This document shows positions 8,185 through 16,591 of a DNA stretch of 25,302 nucleotides, in pieces. Origin of the DNA: Solirubrobacter sp035555675 (GTDB lineage Bacteria; Actinomycetota; Thermoleophilia; Solirubrobacterales; Solirubrobacteraceae); contig DATMGH010000088.1 of NCBI GenBank assembly GCA_035555675.1, positions 1 to 25,302 of the forward strand, in the 5' to 3' direction. Each line of letters begins with the position of its first letter. Positions within the stretch are counted from its first letter, which is position 1. The notes below the pieces were generated by a model. The model was given only the letters and a program-made list of their open reading frames with translations, was not told where the DNA came from and made no database searches. The translations under genes were made by a program, and so were the position numbers.

Positions 8185-11100
8185 TGTCGTTCCGTCGCAT
8201 CGTCGTCGCGCTGGCCGCGGCGTCGCTCGCGGGCGCCGTCGTCCCGAGCGTCTCTCAGGCCGCGTCCTGCACGTCGGGCCTCAGCTATGACCCGAGCATC
8301 CCGACCTGGGAGCAGTTCTTCGCCGACCATCCGGACCCGGACGCGGTGCTCCCGCTGTCCCGCGGCGGGACCGGCGCCGGCGGCGGCGCACCCGCGTTCG
8401 GCAGCGGCGCGCCGAACCCGACCGGCCGCAACCTGACCAAGGTCGTCCTCGAGTACTGGGATGGCCTGGTCGCCGCGACCGCGGACAACCCGCGCGTGCG
8501 TGTCATCAAGAAGTACCTCGGCCAGTCCGCGATCGGCGACCGGGAGCTCGCGTTCTACGTCATCGGGTCGGCGGGCAACATCGCCCGGCTCGACGGTCCC
8601 ACCGGCGACGCGGCGTTCTGGCGCGGCGTGCGCTCCGGTGAGATCCCGACCGACGTCGGGCTCGAAGCGGCCGGCTCCAAGCCCGCGTTCGCGTGGGTGA
8701 CGGCGACGCCGCACGGCGGCGAGGCCGCCGCGGCCGAGTCGATCACGCGCTCGGGCTACGAGCTGCTCGCGCGCCTGGACTGCGAGAACGCCAAGCGGCT
8801 GGACACCCTCGACGTGTTCTACCAGCCGGTCCGCAACCCCGACGGTCGCGACGCCATCCAGCGCTACACGGCGTTCGGGTTTGACCCGAACCGTGACTTC
8901 GGGACGCAGAACCAGCAGGAAAACAAGGTCATGGTCCCGGAGATGAACCAGTATCCGGGCGTCTTCTTCATCGACGCGCACCAGCAGTCGAGCGGGTACT
9001 TCTTCCCGCCCAACGAGGACCCGGTGCACCACGAGATCTCCGACTTCGCGCTGGACTTCATCCAGCACAAGATCGGGCCGACGCTGCAGCAGGTCTTCAA
9101 CGACCAGTCGGCGCAGTACCAGAACTACAACTCGTACGACCTGTTCACGCCGGAGTACGGCGACACGGTGCCCGCGCTGATCATGGGCGCCGCCGGCATG
9201 ACGTACGAGAAGGGCAACAGCGAGGTCTACGGCAAGCAGGTCTACGACCACTACCTGGCGATCGACACCACGCTGAACCTGACCGCCAACGACAAGGTCA
9301 ACATCCTCTCCAACTGGGTCCGCCAGTGGGGCGAGGCGGTGGCCCAGGGTCAGGCGTGCGCGCTGCAGCAGAACAAGCTGGTCAGCCCGCTGCACGACCG
9401 CATCAAGCAGCAGGTCTCGCCCGAGTACACCGTGTGCGGGTACTTCTTCAAGCCCGACCAGCACGTCGGCGACACGCAGGCGATGCTGAGCCTGCTGATG
9501 AAGACCGGCGTCCGCGTGTACAAGCTGGACACGCCGGTCGCCGTCAACGGCTACCACGAGTACGGCGACGGGACCAACGTCAACCCGGACACCGACAACG
9601 TCCGGGCCAACGTCCGCAACGGGCAGACCCTGCCCGCCGGCACGTACTACATCCCGATGAACCAGGGCATGAAGCACTGGATCCAGGCCCTGCTGGGTGA
9701 GAATCCGTGGATTCCGTACGACTACTACTACGACGTGGTGACCTGGAGCTACCCGCTCCAGCGCGGCCTCGCCGGCTCGGGCTTCCTGACCACGCCGATG
9801 TCGCCCGGGATCCAGATGACCGAGCTCACGCAGGCGCCGCAGACCGGGTCCGCGCCGCCCACCGTCAGCCCCGTCTACGCGTTCAACACCGACTCGGCCA
9901 AGGGCCTGACGCTCGCGATCGACCTGCTCGACAAGGGCGTCAACGTGTACCGCGCGACGCAGAGCTTCACCGCGTCGGGCAAGCAGTTCTACACGGGCGC
10001 GGCGCTCGTGGACGGCTCGTCGGTGGCCGGCCGCGGCGTCGACCTGGCGGCCCTGGCGAGCAAGCGCCAGACCCCGATCATCGGCCTCAACAGCTTCCCG
10101 GCACCGCGCAAGCAGCTGGCGAAGCCGAAGATCGGCCTCTACACCGGTGCGGCGACGATCCCGACCAACCCGCTGTTCCGGTCCGGCCCGAACGTCAACG
10201 GGACCACCGGCTACTGCAGCTCCAACAGCTTCTGCGAGGCGCTGCACGACCTGGCGATCAAGAACGAGATCCCGCTCAGCGTGCTCTACCCGGTGACCTC
10301 GGCCGACCTGGCGAACAACCGCCTGGCCACCGACGGCTTCACGGCGCTGATCAACCCGGGCTTCTCGATCGCCACCACGAGCACGAGCGGCACGCCGCCG
10401 GTCACCACGATCACGCCGACGGGCACGAACCTGCTGGCGTTCATGAACAACGGCGGCAACTACGTCGGCATCAACGGCAACGGCGTCTCGGCGGCGCGGA
10501 CGATCGGGGCCACGACGCTGAACACGACGACGATCGCCGGCCTGCTCACGCCGGGCGCGACGCTCGACGCGACGTTCGACACCACCAACCCGGTCGCCTG
10601 GGGCTTCGACCTCGGCGGCTGGATCTACCGTGACTCCAACAGCAACCCGGTGTTCGACACCGCGACGCTCGACGGCACGTCGGTGGTGACCTACGCGCCG
10701 ACGCAGGACGAGGAGTACGGCTTCGAGAGCAACGTGAGCCAGCTCGTCGCGCGGCCGGCCGTGGTCGACAAGCCGACCGGCTCCGGCCACGCGGTCATGA
10801 TCGGGTACAACCCGTTCTACCGCTCCTGGAAGGAGCAAGACGAGCGGATCGCGCTCAACGCCGCGCTGTACCCGAAGGGCGCGACGATCGGCGGAACCGC
10901 GCCGACGCCGGAGTCCGCGCAGCCGGCGCCGCAGCTGACCGCGATCGCTCCCGCGGCCGCCCCGATCGCCAAGGCCGACCTGCCGAAGGTGGGCGCCAAG
11001 GCGTCCGCCCCGGTCAAGGCGGTCTCGCGGGCCGACCGTGACGTCCGGATCCGCGTCAAGCGGGCCGACGGCGCCAAGCTCAAGGCCGCGGTCAAGGCCG

Positions 11101-11276
11101 CGCACCTGAGCAAGTCCGTCAAGCGCAAGCTGCGCTACTCGACCACCAAGTCGAGCGTCACGCTCGTCATCAAGGGCGTTCGCACGTCCGACGAGCACGC
11201 GCGCAAGACCTGGGTCGGGCGCATCACCAAGCAGCTGGACCGCCGCAAGGTGGACCCGCTGTACGCGCTCGTCTAG
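8184..11276 (+). CDS. Secreted M14-family zinc carboxypeptidase, large multidomain
   Basis: A 1030-residue exported metallopeptidase. A signal peptide spans residues 1-26. The M14 site is complete: His177 and Glu180 in TPHGGE (zinc ligands), Arg237 in DPNRDF (substrate carboxylate), His266 in IDAHQQ (third zinc ligand) and Glu342 in MTYEKG (general base), with NPDG at about 220. M14 enzymes remove C-terminal residues from peptides or peptidoglycan stems. The catalytic domain takes only the first ~400 residues; residues ~648-870 (PKIGLYTGAAT onward) look like a class-I glutamine-amidotransferase-type fold seen on long M14 proteins. The last ~100 residues are Lys/Arg-rich (KLKAAVKAAHLSKSVKRKL). 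ATG 8184 overlaps the upstream stop and has GGAGG eight bases before it. A hairpin follows the stop. Confidence 0.9.
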   Translation: MSFRRIVVALAAASLAGAVVPSVSQAASCTSGLSYDPSIPTWEQFFADHPDPDAVLPLSRGGTGAGGGAPAFGSGAPNPTGRNLTKVVLEYWDGLVAATADNPRVRVIKKYLGQSAIGDRELAFYVIGSAGNIARLDGPTGDAAFWRGVRSGEIPTDVGLEAAGSKPAFAWVTATPHGGEAAAAESITRSGYELLARLDCENAKRLDTLDVFYQPVRNPDGRDAIQRYTAFGFDPNRDFGTQNQQENKVMVPEMNQYPGVFFIDAHQQSSGYFFPPNEDPVHHEISDFALDFIQHKIGPTLQQVFNDQSAQYQNYNSYDLFTPEYGDTVPALIMGAAGMTYEKGNSEVYGKQVYDHYLAIDTTLNLTANDKVNILSNWVRQWGEAVAQGQACALQQNKLVSPLHDRIKQQVSPEYTVCGYFFKPDQHVGDTQAMLSLLMKTGVRVYKLDTPVAVNGYHEYGDGTNVNPDTDNVRANVRNGQTLPAGTYYIPMNQGMKHWIQALLGENPWIPYDYYYDVVTWSYPLQRGLAGSGFLTTPMSPGIQMTELTQAPQTGSAPPTVSPVYAFNTDSAKGLTLAIDLLDKGVNVYRATQSFTASGKQFYTGAALVDGSSVAGRGVDLAALASKRQTPIIGLNSFPAPRKQLAKPKIGLYTGAATIPTNPLFRSGPNVNGTTGYCSSNSFCEALHDLAIKNEIPLSVLYPVTSADLANNRLATDGFTALINPGFSIATTSTSGTPPVTTITPTGTNLLAFMNNGGNYVGINGNGVSAARTIGATTLNTTTIAGLLTPGATLDATFDTTNPVAWGFDLGGWIYRDSNSNPVFDTATLDGTSVVTYAPTQDEEYGFESNVSQLVARPAVVDKPTGSGHAVMIGYNPFYRSWKEQDERIALNAALYPKGATIGGTAPTPESAQPAPQLTAIAPAAAPIAKADLPKVGAKASAPVKAVSRADRDVRIRVKRADGAKLKAAVKAAHLSKSVKRKLRYSTTKSSVTLVIKGVRTSDEHARKTWVGRITKQLDRRKVDPLYALV

Positions 11277-11289
11277 CCGACCCGCATGT

Positions 11290-11318
11290 CCCCCGGAGCC
11301 CCGCGCGGGCTCCGGGGG
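11290..11318 (+). terminator. Hairpin terminator after the M14 gene
   Basis: Twelve-base perfect arms (CCCCCGGAGCCC, 11290-11301; GGGCTCCGGGGG, 11307-11318) around a five-base loop, 13 nt after the M14 stop. There is no T-tract, common for high-GC terminators. It lies immediately before the glcD promoter box. Confidence 0.75.
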
Positions 11319-11321
11319 GCG

Positions 11322-11327
11322 TAGGCT
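11322..11327 (+). promoter_or_regulatory. Candidate -10 box (TAGGCT) for a leaderless glcD transcript
   Basis: TAGGCT fits TANNNT and ends six bases before the glcD ATG at 11334. No Shine-Dalgarno is present, so transcription would begin at or within a base or two of the start codon. The -35 region would fall within the terminator hairpin. Confidence 0.4.
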
Positions 11328-11333
11328 CCGGTC

Positions 11334-12779
11334 ATGGAGCGTCTCGTCGCTGAGCTGCGCCGGATCGTCGGGGACGAGTGGGTCTACACGGCTGAGCATC
11401 AGCTGCGGACGTACGAGTCCGACGGGCTGCTGCAGTACCGGTCGGTGCCGGCGGCGGCCGTGCTGCCGTCGACGGCGGAGCAGGTGCAGGCGGTCGTGGC
11501 CGCGTGCGCGCGGGCCGGCGTCCCGTGGGTCGCGCGCGGTTCCGGCTCCGGGCTCTCCGGCGGTGCGCTGCCGGTCGCCGACGGCGTGCTGCTCGTGCTC
11601 TCGCGCATGAAGCGCGTCCTCGAGATCGACCTCGACAACGGGCGCGTGTGCGTGGAGCCGGGCGTCACCAACGCGTCGGTCAGCGCCGCGGTCGGCCCCG
11701 GGTTCTTCTACCCGCCGGACCCGTCCTCGCAGATCGTGTGCTCGATCGGCGGCAACGTGGCCGAGAACTCCGGCGGCGCGCACTGCTTCAAGTACGGGTT
11801 CACGACCAACTACGTGACGGGGCTGGAGATCGTGCTCGCGGACGGGTCGATGGTCACGATCGGCGGCTACGAGCTCGACCCGCCGGGCTACGACCTGCTG
11901 GGCGCGTTCGTCGGCTCGGAGGGCACGCTCGGCGTCGCGACCAAGATCTGGCTGCGGGTGGTGCCCGCGCCGGAGACGGTCAAGACCCTGGTCGCGTTCT
12001 TCGACTCCACGCACGCGGCCGGCGAGGCGGTGTCGGAGATCGTGCAGGGCGGCGTCGTGCCGGGCGCGATCGAGATGATGGACGCGCGCTCGATCGAGGC
12101 GTCCGAGCAGATGGCGCACGCCGGGTATCCGGTCGGCCGGGCGGCGGCGCTGCTGGTGGAGCTGGACGGGTCCGCGTCGGAGTGCGAGGCGCGCTTCGAG
12201 GACGTCGTGGCGATCTGCGAGCGCTGCGGCTCCGACGACGTCCGCGTCGCCCGCGACGAGGCCGAGCGCCAGCTGTTCTGGAAGACGCGCAAGGCGGCGT
12301 TCCCGGCGATGGGCCGCATCTCCCCCAACTACTTCGTCCAGGACGGCGTGATCCCGCGCACGCGGCTGCCCGAGGTGCTGGAGCGCATCGAGGCGCTGGC
12401 CGGCGAGTACGACATGATCGTGGCCAACGTCTTCCACGCCGGCGACGGGAACCTGCACCCGCTGGTCTGTTACGACGCGCGGGTGCCGGGCGACGCCGAG
12501 CGCGCCGAGGAGCTGTCGGGGAAGATCCTCGACGCGTGCCTGGACGCGGGCGGCTCGATCACCGGCGAGCACGGCGTCGGCGTCGACAAGCGCAAGCACA
12601 TGCCGAAGATGTTCGGCGAGCCGGACCTGGACGCGTTCCAGCGCCTGCGCTGCTCGTTCGACCCGGCCGGGCTCGCGAACCCGGGCAAGGTGATGCCGAC
12701 GCCGCGGCTGTGCGGCGAGGTGCCCGGGCCGTACCGGCAGCATCCGCTCGAGGCGGCCGGGCTCGCGGAGCGGTTTTGA
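11334..12779 (+). CDS. glcD: Glycolate oxidase subunit GlcD (FAD-linked oxidase)
   Basis: A 481-residue flavoprotein of the VAO/PCMH family. The FAD-binding half contains WVARGSGSGLSGGALP (about 64-79), IGGNVAENSGGAHCFKYG and GSEGTLGVATKIWLRVVP; the C-terminal substrate half contains VFHAGDGNLHP (His368) and GEHGVG (Glu412-His413). These are the standard motifs of GlcD and related D-2-hydroxyacid dehydrogenases. GlcD binds FAD and, with GlcE and GlcF, oxidises glycolate to glyoxylate and passes electrons to the respiratory chain. Adjacent glcE, glcF and malate synthase genes make glycolate the preferred substrate over D-lactate. Likely first gene of the operon, after a terminator and a leaderless-type promoter box. 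Its TGA overlaps the TTG start of glcE. Confidence 0.93.
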   Translation: MERLVAELRRIVGDEWVYTAEHQLRTYESDGLLQYRSVPAAAVLPSTAEQVQAVVAACARAGVPWVARGSGSGLSGGALPVADGVLLVLSRMKRVLEIDLDNGRVCVEPGVTNASVSAAVGPGFFYPPDPSSQIVCSIGGNVAENSGGAHCFKYGFTTNYVTGLEIVLADGSMVTIGGYELDPPGYDLLGAFVGSEGTLGVATKIWLRVVPAPETVKTLVAFFDSTHAAGEAVSEIVQGGVVPGAIEMMDARSIEASEQMAHAGYPVGRAAALLVELDGSASECEARFEDVVAICERCGSDDVRVARDEAERQLFWKTRKAAFPAMGRISPNYFVQDGVIPRTRLPEVLERIEALAGEYDMIVANVFHAGDGNLHPLVCYDARVPGDAERAEELSGKILDACLDAGGSITGEHGVGVDKRKHMPKMFGEPDLDAFQRLRCSFDPAGLANPGKVMPTPRLCGEVPGPYRQHPLEAAGLAERF

Positions 12780-13810
12780 GGCCGGGCACCGTCGAGGAGG
12801 CGGCGGCGCTGCTGCGCGAGCGCTCGCAGGCGCTGCGGCCGGTCGGCGGCGGGACGAAGCCGTGGTCGGCCGCCGACGAGGAGCCGCTGCAGACCGGCGG
12901 CCTGAACCGGATCCTCGAGCACAACGTGGGCGACTTCACGGCCGTGCTGGAGGCGGGCGTGCCGTTCGCGGAGGCGCAGGCGGCGTTCGCTGCGCACCGG
13001 CAGCGGCTGGCCTGGGATCCGCCGGATTTGGGCGGCGCGACGATCGGCGGGATCGTGGCGACGGCGGACTCCGGCCCGCTGCGTCACCGCTACGGCGGCG
13101 TGCGCGACCTGGTCGTCGGGATGACGGTGGTGCTCAGCGACGGGACCGTCGCGCGCTCGGGCGGCAAGGTGATCAAGAACGTCGCCGGCTACGACGTGGC
13201 GAAGCTGTTCGCGGGCTCGTTCGGGACGCTCGGGCTGATCGCGAGCGTGTCCGTCCGGCTGCACCCGCTGCCCGACGCGACCGCGACCGTGGCCGAGCCG
13301 TTCGACGATCCGGACGCGCTGCTGGCGCGCGTGCTCGAGCTGGCCCGGCGGCCGCTGGAGGCGGAGCGCTTCGACGTCGTCTGGTCCGGGTCCTCCGGCC
13401 GCCTGCTGATGCAGTTCGCGGGCGCGTCGGCGGAGGCGCAGGCGGCGCGGATCGGCGCGCCCGTCGACGAGGACTGGGCGGCGGTGGCGCGGTTGCAGCG
13501 GGGCGAGGTGGTCGTGAAGGTCTCGGGGCGCGTGACCGACCTGCCGGCGGTGATCCGCGCGGCGGACGGGGCGACCGTGGTGTCCCGGGCCGCGCTCGGG
13601 CTGTCGTGGATCGCGCTGCCGGACGCGGCGCGCGTGGACGCGGTGCGGGCCGCGCTGGCACCGCGCGCGTGCACGGTGCTCGACGGCGCCGCGCGGGTCG
13701 CGTCCCCCTGGCCGGACCCCGGGCCGGGGTTCGCGGTGATGGAGCGCCTGAAGGCGCGGTTCGACCCGGCGCGGATCTTCCGCCCCGGCGCGTTCGTGGG
13801 AGGGATCTGA
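12776..13810 (+). CDS. glcE: Glycolate oxidase subunit GlcE (FAD-binding)
   Basis: A 344-residue subunit with the FAD-binding PCMH fold: PVGGGTKP (about 22-30), GGATIGGIVATADSGPLRHRYGG, and the GlcE signature GGKVIKNVAGYDVAKLF (about 129-145) followed by GSFGTLGLI. Length matches GlcE (about 350 residues). It lacks the long substrate domain of GlcD and acts as partner flavosubunit of the glycolate oxidase complex. Start is TTG at 12776, embedded in the glcD stop (TTTTGA), with GGAG five bases upstream; no ATG or GTG exists before the conserved N-terminus except deep inside glcD. Stop at 13808-13810 is one base before the CTG start proposed for glcF. Clearly co-translated with both neighbours. 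Confidence 0.92.
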   Translation: MRPGTVEEAAALLRERSQALRPVGGGTKPWSAADEEPLQTGGLNRILEHNVGDFTAVLEAGVPFAEAQAAFAAHRQRLAWDPPDLGGATIGGIVATADSGPLRHRYGGVRDLVVGMTVVLSDGTVARSGGKVIKNVAGYDVAKLFAGSFGTLGLIASVSVRLHPLPDATATVAEPFDDPDALLARVLELARRPLEAERFDVVWSGSSGRLLMQFAGASAEAQAARIGAPVDEDWAAVARLQRGEVVVKVSGRVTDLPAVIRAADGATVVSRAALGLSWIALPDAARVDAVRAALAPRACTVLDGAARVASPWPDPGPGFAVMERLKARFDPARIFRPGAFVGGI

Positions 13811-13811
13811 C

Positions 13812-15056
13812 CTGACCGCCTGGGACCCCGTCCGCCCGCCCGACCCCGAGCTGATCAAGGACTGCGTGCACTGCGGCTTCTGCCTGCCGACGTGCCCGAG
13901 CTACGCGGTCTTCGAGGAGGAGATGGACTCACCGCGCGGGCGCATCCTGCTGATGCGCGTCGGGCACGACGAGGGCGCGTCGCTGTCGCCCGAGATGGTC
14001 ATGCACTTCGATCGCTGCCTGGGCTGCATGGCGTGCGTGACCGCGTGCCCGTCCGGCGTGCAGTACGACAAGCTGATCGAGCGGGTGCGGCCGCAGGTCG
14101 AGCGCTCGCCGCTGCGGACGCGGCGCGAGCGGGCGTACCGGCGCGCGATCTTCGCGCTGATGACGCACCCGGGGCGGCTGCGCGCGCTGGTGCCGGGGGC
14201 GCGGCTGGCGCCGCGGCTGGCCCCGCTGGTCGGGAGCGAGCGGCTGCGCACGCTGCTGACGCTCGCGCCGCCGACGTCGCCGCTGGCCGCGGTCCGGCGG
14301 CTGCCGCGCACGCGGCGGTCGCCCGCCCCGCTGCGGCGGGGAACGGTCGCGTTCATGCAGGGCTGCGTCCAGCGGGTCTTGTTCGGCGACGTCAACGCCG
14401 CCACGGTGCGGGTGCTGGCGGCCGAGGGGTGGGACGTCGTGGCGCCGCGCGCGCCGCGCTGCTGCGGCGCGCTGCCGCTGCACGCCGGCGTCGAGGACGA
14501 GGCGCGAGAGCTGGCGCGGGCGACGATCGCGGCGTACGAGGGGTTCGACCGCGTGGTGACCAACGTCGCCGGCTGCGGATCGGCGATGAAGGACTACGGG
14601 TACCTGTTCGCGGATGACCCGGAGTGGGCGGAGCGAGCGGCCGCGTTCAGCGCGAAGTGCGTGGACGTGCACGAGCTGCTGGCGGAGGAGGAGCCGCAGG
14701 CCGTCCGCCATCCGCTGCCACTGCGGCTGGCCTACCACGACGCGTGCCACCTCGCCCACGCGCAGGGCGTGCGCGTCCCACCGCGGGTGCTGCTGCGCGG
14801 CATTCCCGGCGTGGAGCTGCTCGAGCCGGCCGAGTGGGAGCTGTGCTGCGGCTCGGCCGGCGTCTACAACCTGCTGCAGCCGGAGGCGGCGGCGCGGCTG
14901 GGCGAGCGCAAGGCGCAGAACCTGCTGGCCACCGGCGCGGACGCGATCGCGGCCGCGAACCCGGGCTGCGCGCTGCAGCTCGCGCGCTACCTGGATCTGC
15001 CGCTGTATCACCCGATGACGTTGCTGGACCTGTCACTGCGAGGAGCTCGCCCTTGA
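13812..15056 (+). CDS. glcF: Glycolate oxidase iron-sulfur subunit GlcF, CTG start proposed
   Basis: A 414-residue electron-transfer subunit. Two [4Fe-4S] motifs are present: CVHCGFCLPTCP (Cys18, 21, 24, 28) and CLGCMACVTACP (Cys69, 72, 75, 79). Two CCG modules follow (CCG at 217-219 and 345-347), as in GlcF and heterodisulfide-reductase-like proteins. It carries electrons from the GlcD/GlcE flavins to quinone at the membrane. The start is unusual: the first ATG/GTG/TTG in frame is GTG 13866, just after the codon for the first cluster cysteine, so starting there would lose a cluster ligand. CTG at 13812, eight bases after GGGAGG (13798-13803), gives a normal-length N-terminus (TAWDPVRPPDPELIKDCVHC). 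The stop overlaps the malate synthase TTG (CTTGA). Confidence 0.92.
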   Translation: MTAWDPVRPPDPELIKDCVHCGFCLPTCPSYAVFEEEMDSPRGRILLMRVGHDEGASLSPEMVMHFDRCLGCMACVTACPSGVQYDKLIERVRPQVERSPLRTRRERAYRRAIFALMTHPGRLRALVPGARLAPRLAPLVGSERLRTLLTLAPPTSPLAAVRRLPRTRRSPAPLRRGTVAFMQGCVQRVLFGDVNAATVRVLAAEGWDVVAPRAPRCCGALPLHAGVEDEARELARATIAAYEGFDRVVTNVAGCGSAMKDYGYLFADDPEWAERAAAFSAKCVDVHELLAEEEPQAVRHPLPLRLAYHDACHLAHAQGVRVPPRVLLRGIPGVELLEPAEWELCCGSAGVYNLLQPEAAARLGERKAQNLLATGADAIAAANPGCALQLARYLDLPLYHPMTLLDLSLRGARP

Positions 15057-16591
15057 ACGCCGCCGCGCCACCCGACGACTCCCTGGAGCCGATCCTGAGC
15101 CCGGACGCGCTGGCGTTCGTGGAAGCGCTGCACGCGCGGTTCGGGGAGCGGCGGCTGGAGCTGCTGCGCGCGCGGGCGGCGCGGGACGCACCGCGCGCCT
15201 TCCTGGAGGAGACGGCGGAGATCCGCGACGGCGACTGGCAGGTCCCGCCGCCGCGGCCCGACTACGCCGACCGGCGCGTCGAGATCACCGGGCCGACCGA
15301 CCGCAAGCTCGTCATCAACGCGCTCAACAGCGGCGCGCGGGGCTTCATGGCCGACTTCGAGGACGCGAACGCGCCGACGTGGCGCAACCAGGTCGAGGGC
15401 CACCGGAACCTGATCGACGCCATTGAGGGAACGATCACCTATGAAGGCGCGGACGGGCGCCACTACGAGCTGGGCCCGCGCCCGGCGACGCTGCTGGTGC
15501 GCCCGCGCGGCTGGCATCTGCCGGAGAAGCACCTCGTGGTCGACGGGGCGCCGGTCGCCGGCGCGCTGATGGACTTCGGGCTGTACGCGTTCCACTGCGG
15601 ACCGCGGCTGGCGGCGCGCGACCGCGGGCTCTACCTCTACCTGCCGAAGCTCGAGCACTGGACGGAGGCCGCGCTCTGGAACGACGTGTTCGCGTTCACG
15701 CGCTCGGCCCTGGGGCTGCCGCTCGGGCTGATCCGCGCCACCGTGCTGATCGAGACGCTGCCGGCCGCGTTCCAGATGGCGGAGATCATCCACGCGCTCG
15801 GCGAGCACTCCTACGGCTTGAACGCCGGGCGCTGGGACTACATCTTCTCGATGATCAAGGTGTTCCGCGACGACCCGGCGTTCGTGCTGCCGGACCGCAA
15901 CGACGTCAGGATGACCGTGCCGTTCATGCGCGCCTACACCGAGCTGCTGGTGAAGACGTGCCACTCGCACGGGGCGTTCGCGATGGGCGGCATGGCGGCG
16001 CTGATCCCGTCGCGGACCGACGTCGCCGCCAACGAGCGGGCGATCGAGGCCGTGCGCGCCGACAAGGAGCGCGAGGCCGGGGCCGGGTTCGACGGCACCT
16101 GGGTCGCGCACCCCGACGTGGTCGACGTCGCGCGCGCGGCGTTCGACGCGGTGCTCGGCTCGCGCCCGAACCAGATCGACCGGCAGCGCTACGACGTGTC
16201 AGTGGAGGCCGCCGACCTGCTGGACGCCGCCTCCACCCCGGGTGCCGTCACCGAGGAAGGGCTGCGCAACGACGTCAGCGTCGGCTTCCAGTACATCTCC
16301 TTCTGGCTCGGCGGGCGCGGCGCCGCCGGCATCAACAACCTGATGGAGGACGCGGCCACCGCCGAGATCTCGCGCTCGCAGATCTGGCAGTGGATCCGCC
16401 ACGGGCGCTTTGACCGCGAGTTCGTGCGGCGCGTGCTCGACGAGGAGATGGCGAAGATCCGGGCGGAGGTCGGCGAGGAGACGTGGCGCCGCGGTCGCCC
16501 CGAGGAGACGCGCGCGATCTTCGAGCGCGTCGCCCTGTCCGACGACTTCCCGGAGTTTTTGACGCTGCCGGCCTACGAGTACCTCGACTAG
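15053..16591 (+). CDS. aceB: Malate synthase A
   Basis: A 512-residue malate synthase of the A type (usually about 530 residues). It condenses glyoxylate with acetyl-CoA to give malate. Features: GFMADFEDANAPTW (97-110), the active-site segment VRPRGWHLPEKH (149-160), Glu234 in LIETLPA and Asp262 in GRWDYIFS (magnesium ligands), HGAFAMGGMAA, and Asp433 in NLMEDAATAEISRSQIW as the probable catalytic base. Start is TTG at 15053 inside the glcF stop, seven bases after GAGGAG. Linkage to glcDEF means glyoxylate made by glycolate oxidase goes straight to central metabolism, paralleling the E. coli glc operon where malate synthase G has this role; here the A isoform is used. No isocitrate lyase is present in the window. 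Confidence 0.95.
   Translation: MNAAAPPDDSLEPILSPDALAFVEALHARFGERRLELLRARAARDAPRAFLEETAEIRDGDWQVPPPRPDYADRRVEITGPTDRKLVINALNSGARGFMADFEDANAPTWRNQVEGHRNLIDAIEGTITYEGADGRHYELGPRPATLLVRPRGWHLPEKHLVVDGAPVAGALMDFGLYAFHCGPRLAARDRGLYLYLPKLEHWTEAALWNDVFAFTRSALGLPLGLIRATVLIETLPAAFQMAEIIHALGEHSYGLNAGRWDYIFSMIKVFRDDPAFVLPDRNDVRMTVPFMRAYTELLVKTCHSHGAFAMGGMAALIPSRTDVAANERAIEAVRADKEREAGAGFDGTWVAHPDVVDVARAAFDAVLGSRPNQIDRQRYDVSVEAADLLDAASTPGAVTEEGLRNDVSVGFQYISFWLGGRGAAGINNLMEDAATAEISRSQIWQWIRHGRFDREFVRRVLDEEMAKIRAEVGEETWRRGRPEETRAIFERVALSDDFPEFLTLPAYEYLD

Noticed and set aside
7959..12743. A 4.8-kb open frame on the minus strand opposite the secreted genes and glcD
   Set aside because: It is a by-product of high GC: the protein is low-complexity Arg/Ala/Asp/Val, while the plus strand carries clear M14, beta-helix and GlcD motifs in the same place.
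13866..15056. GTG 13866 as the glcF start
   Set aside because: It would remove the first cysteine of CVHCGFCLPTCP and leaves the Shine-Dalgarno GGGAGG more than 60 bases away.
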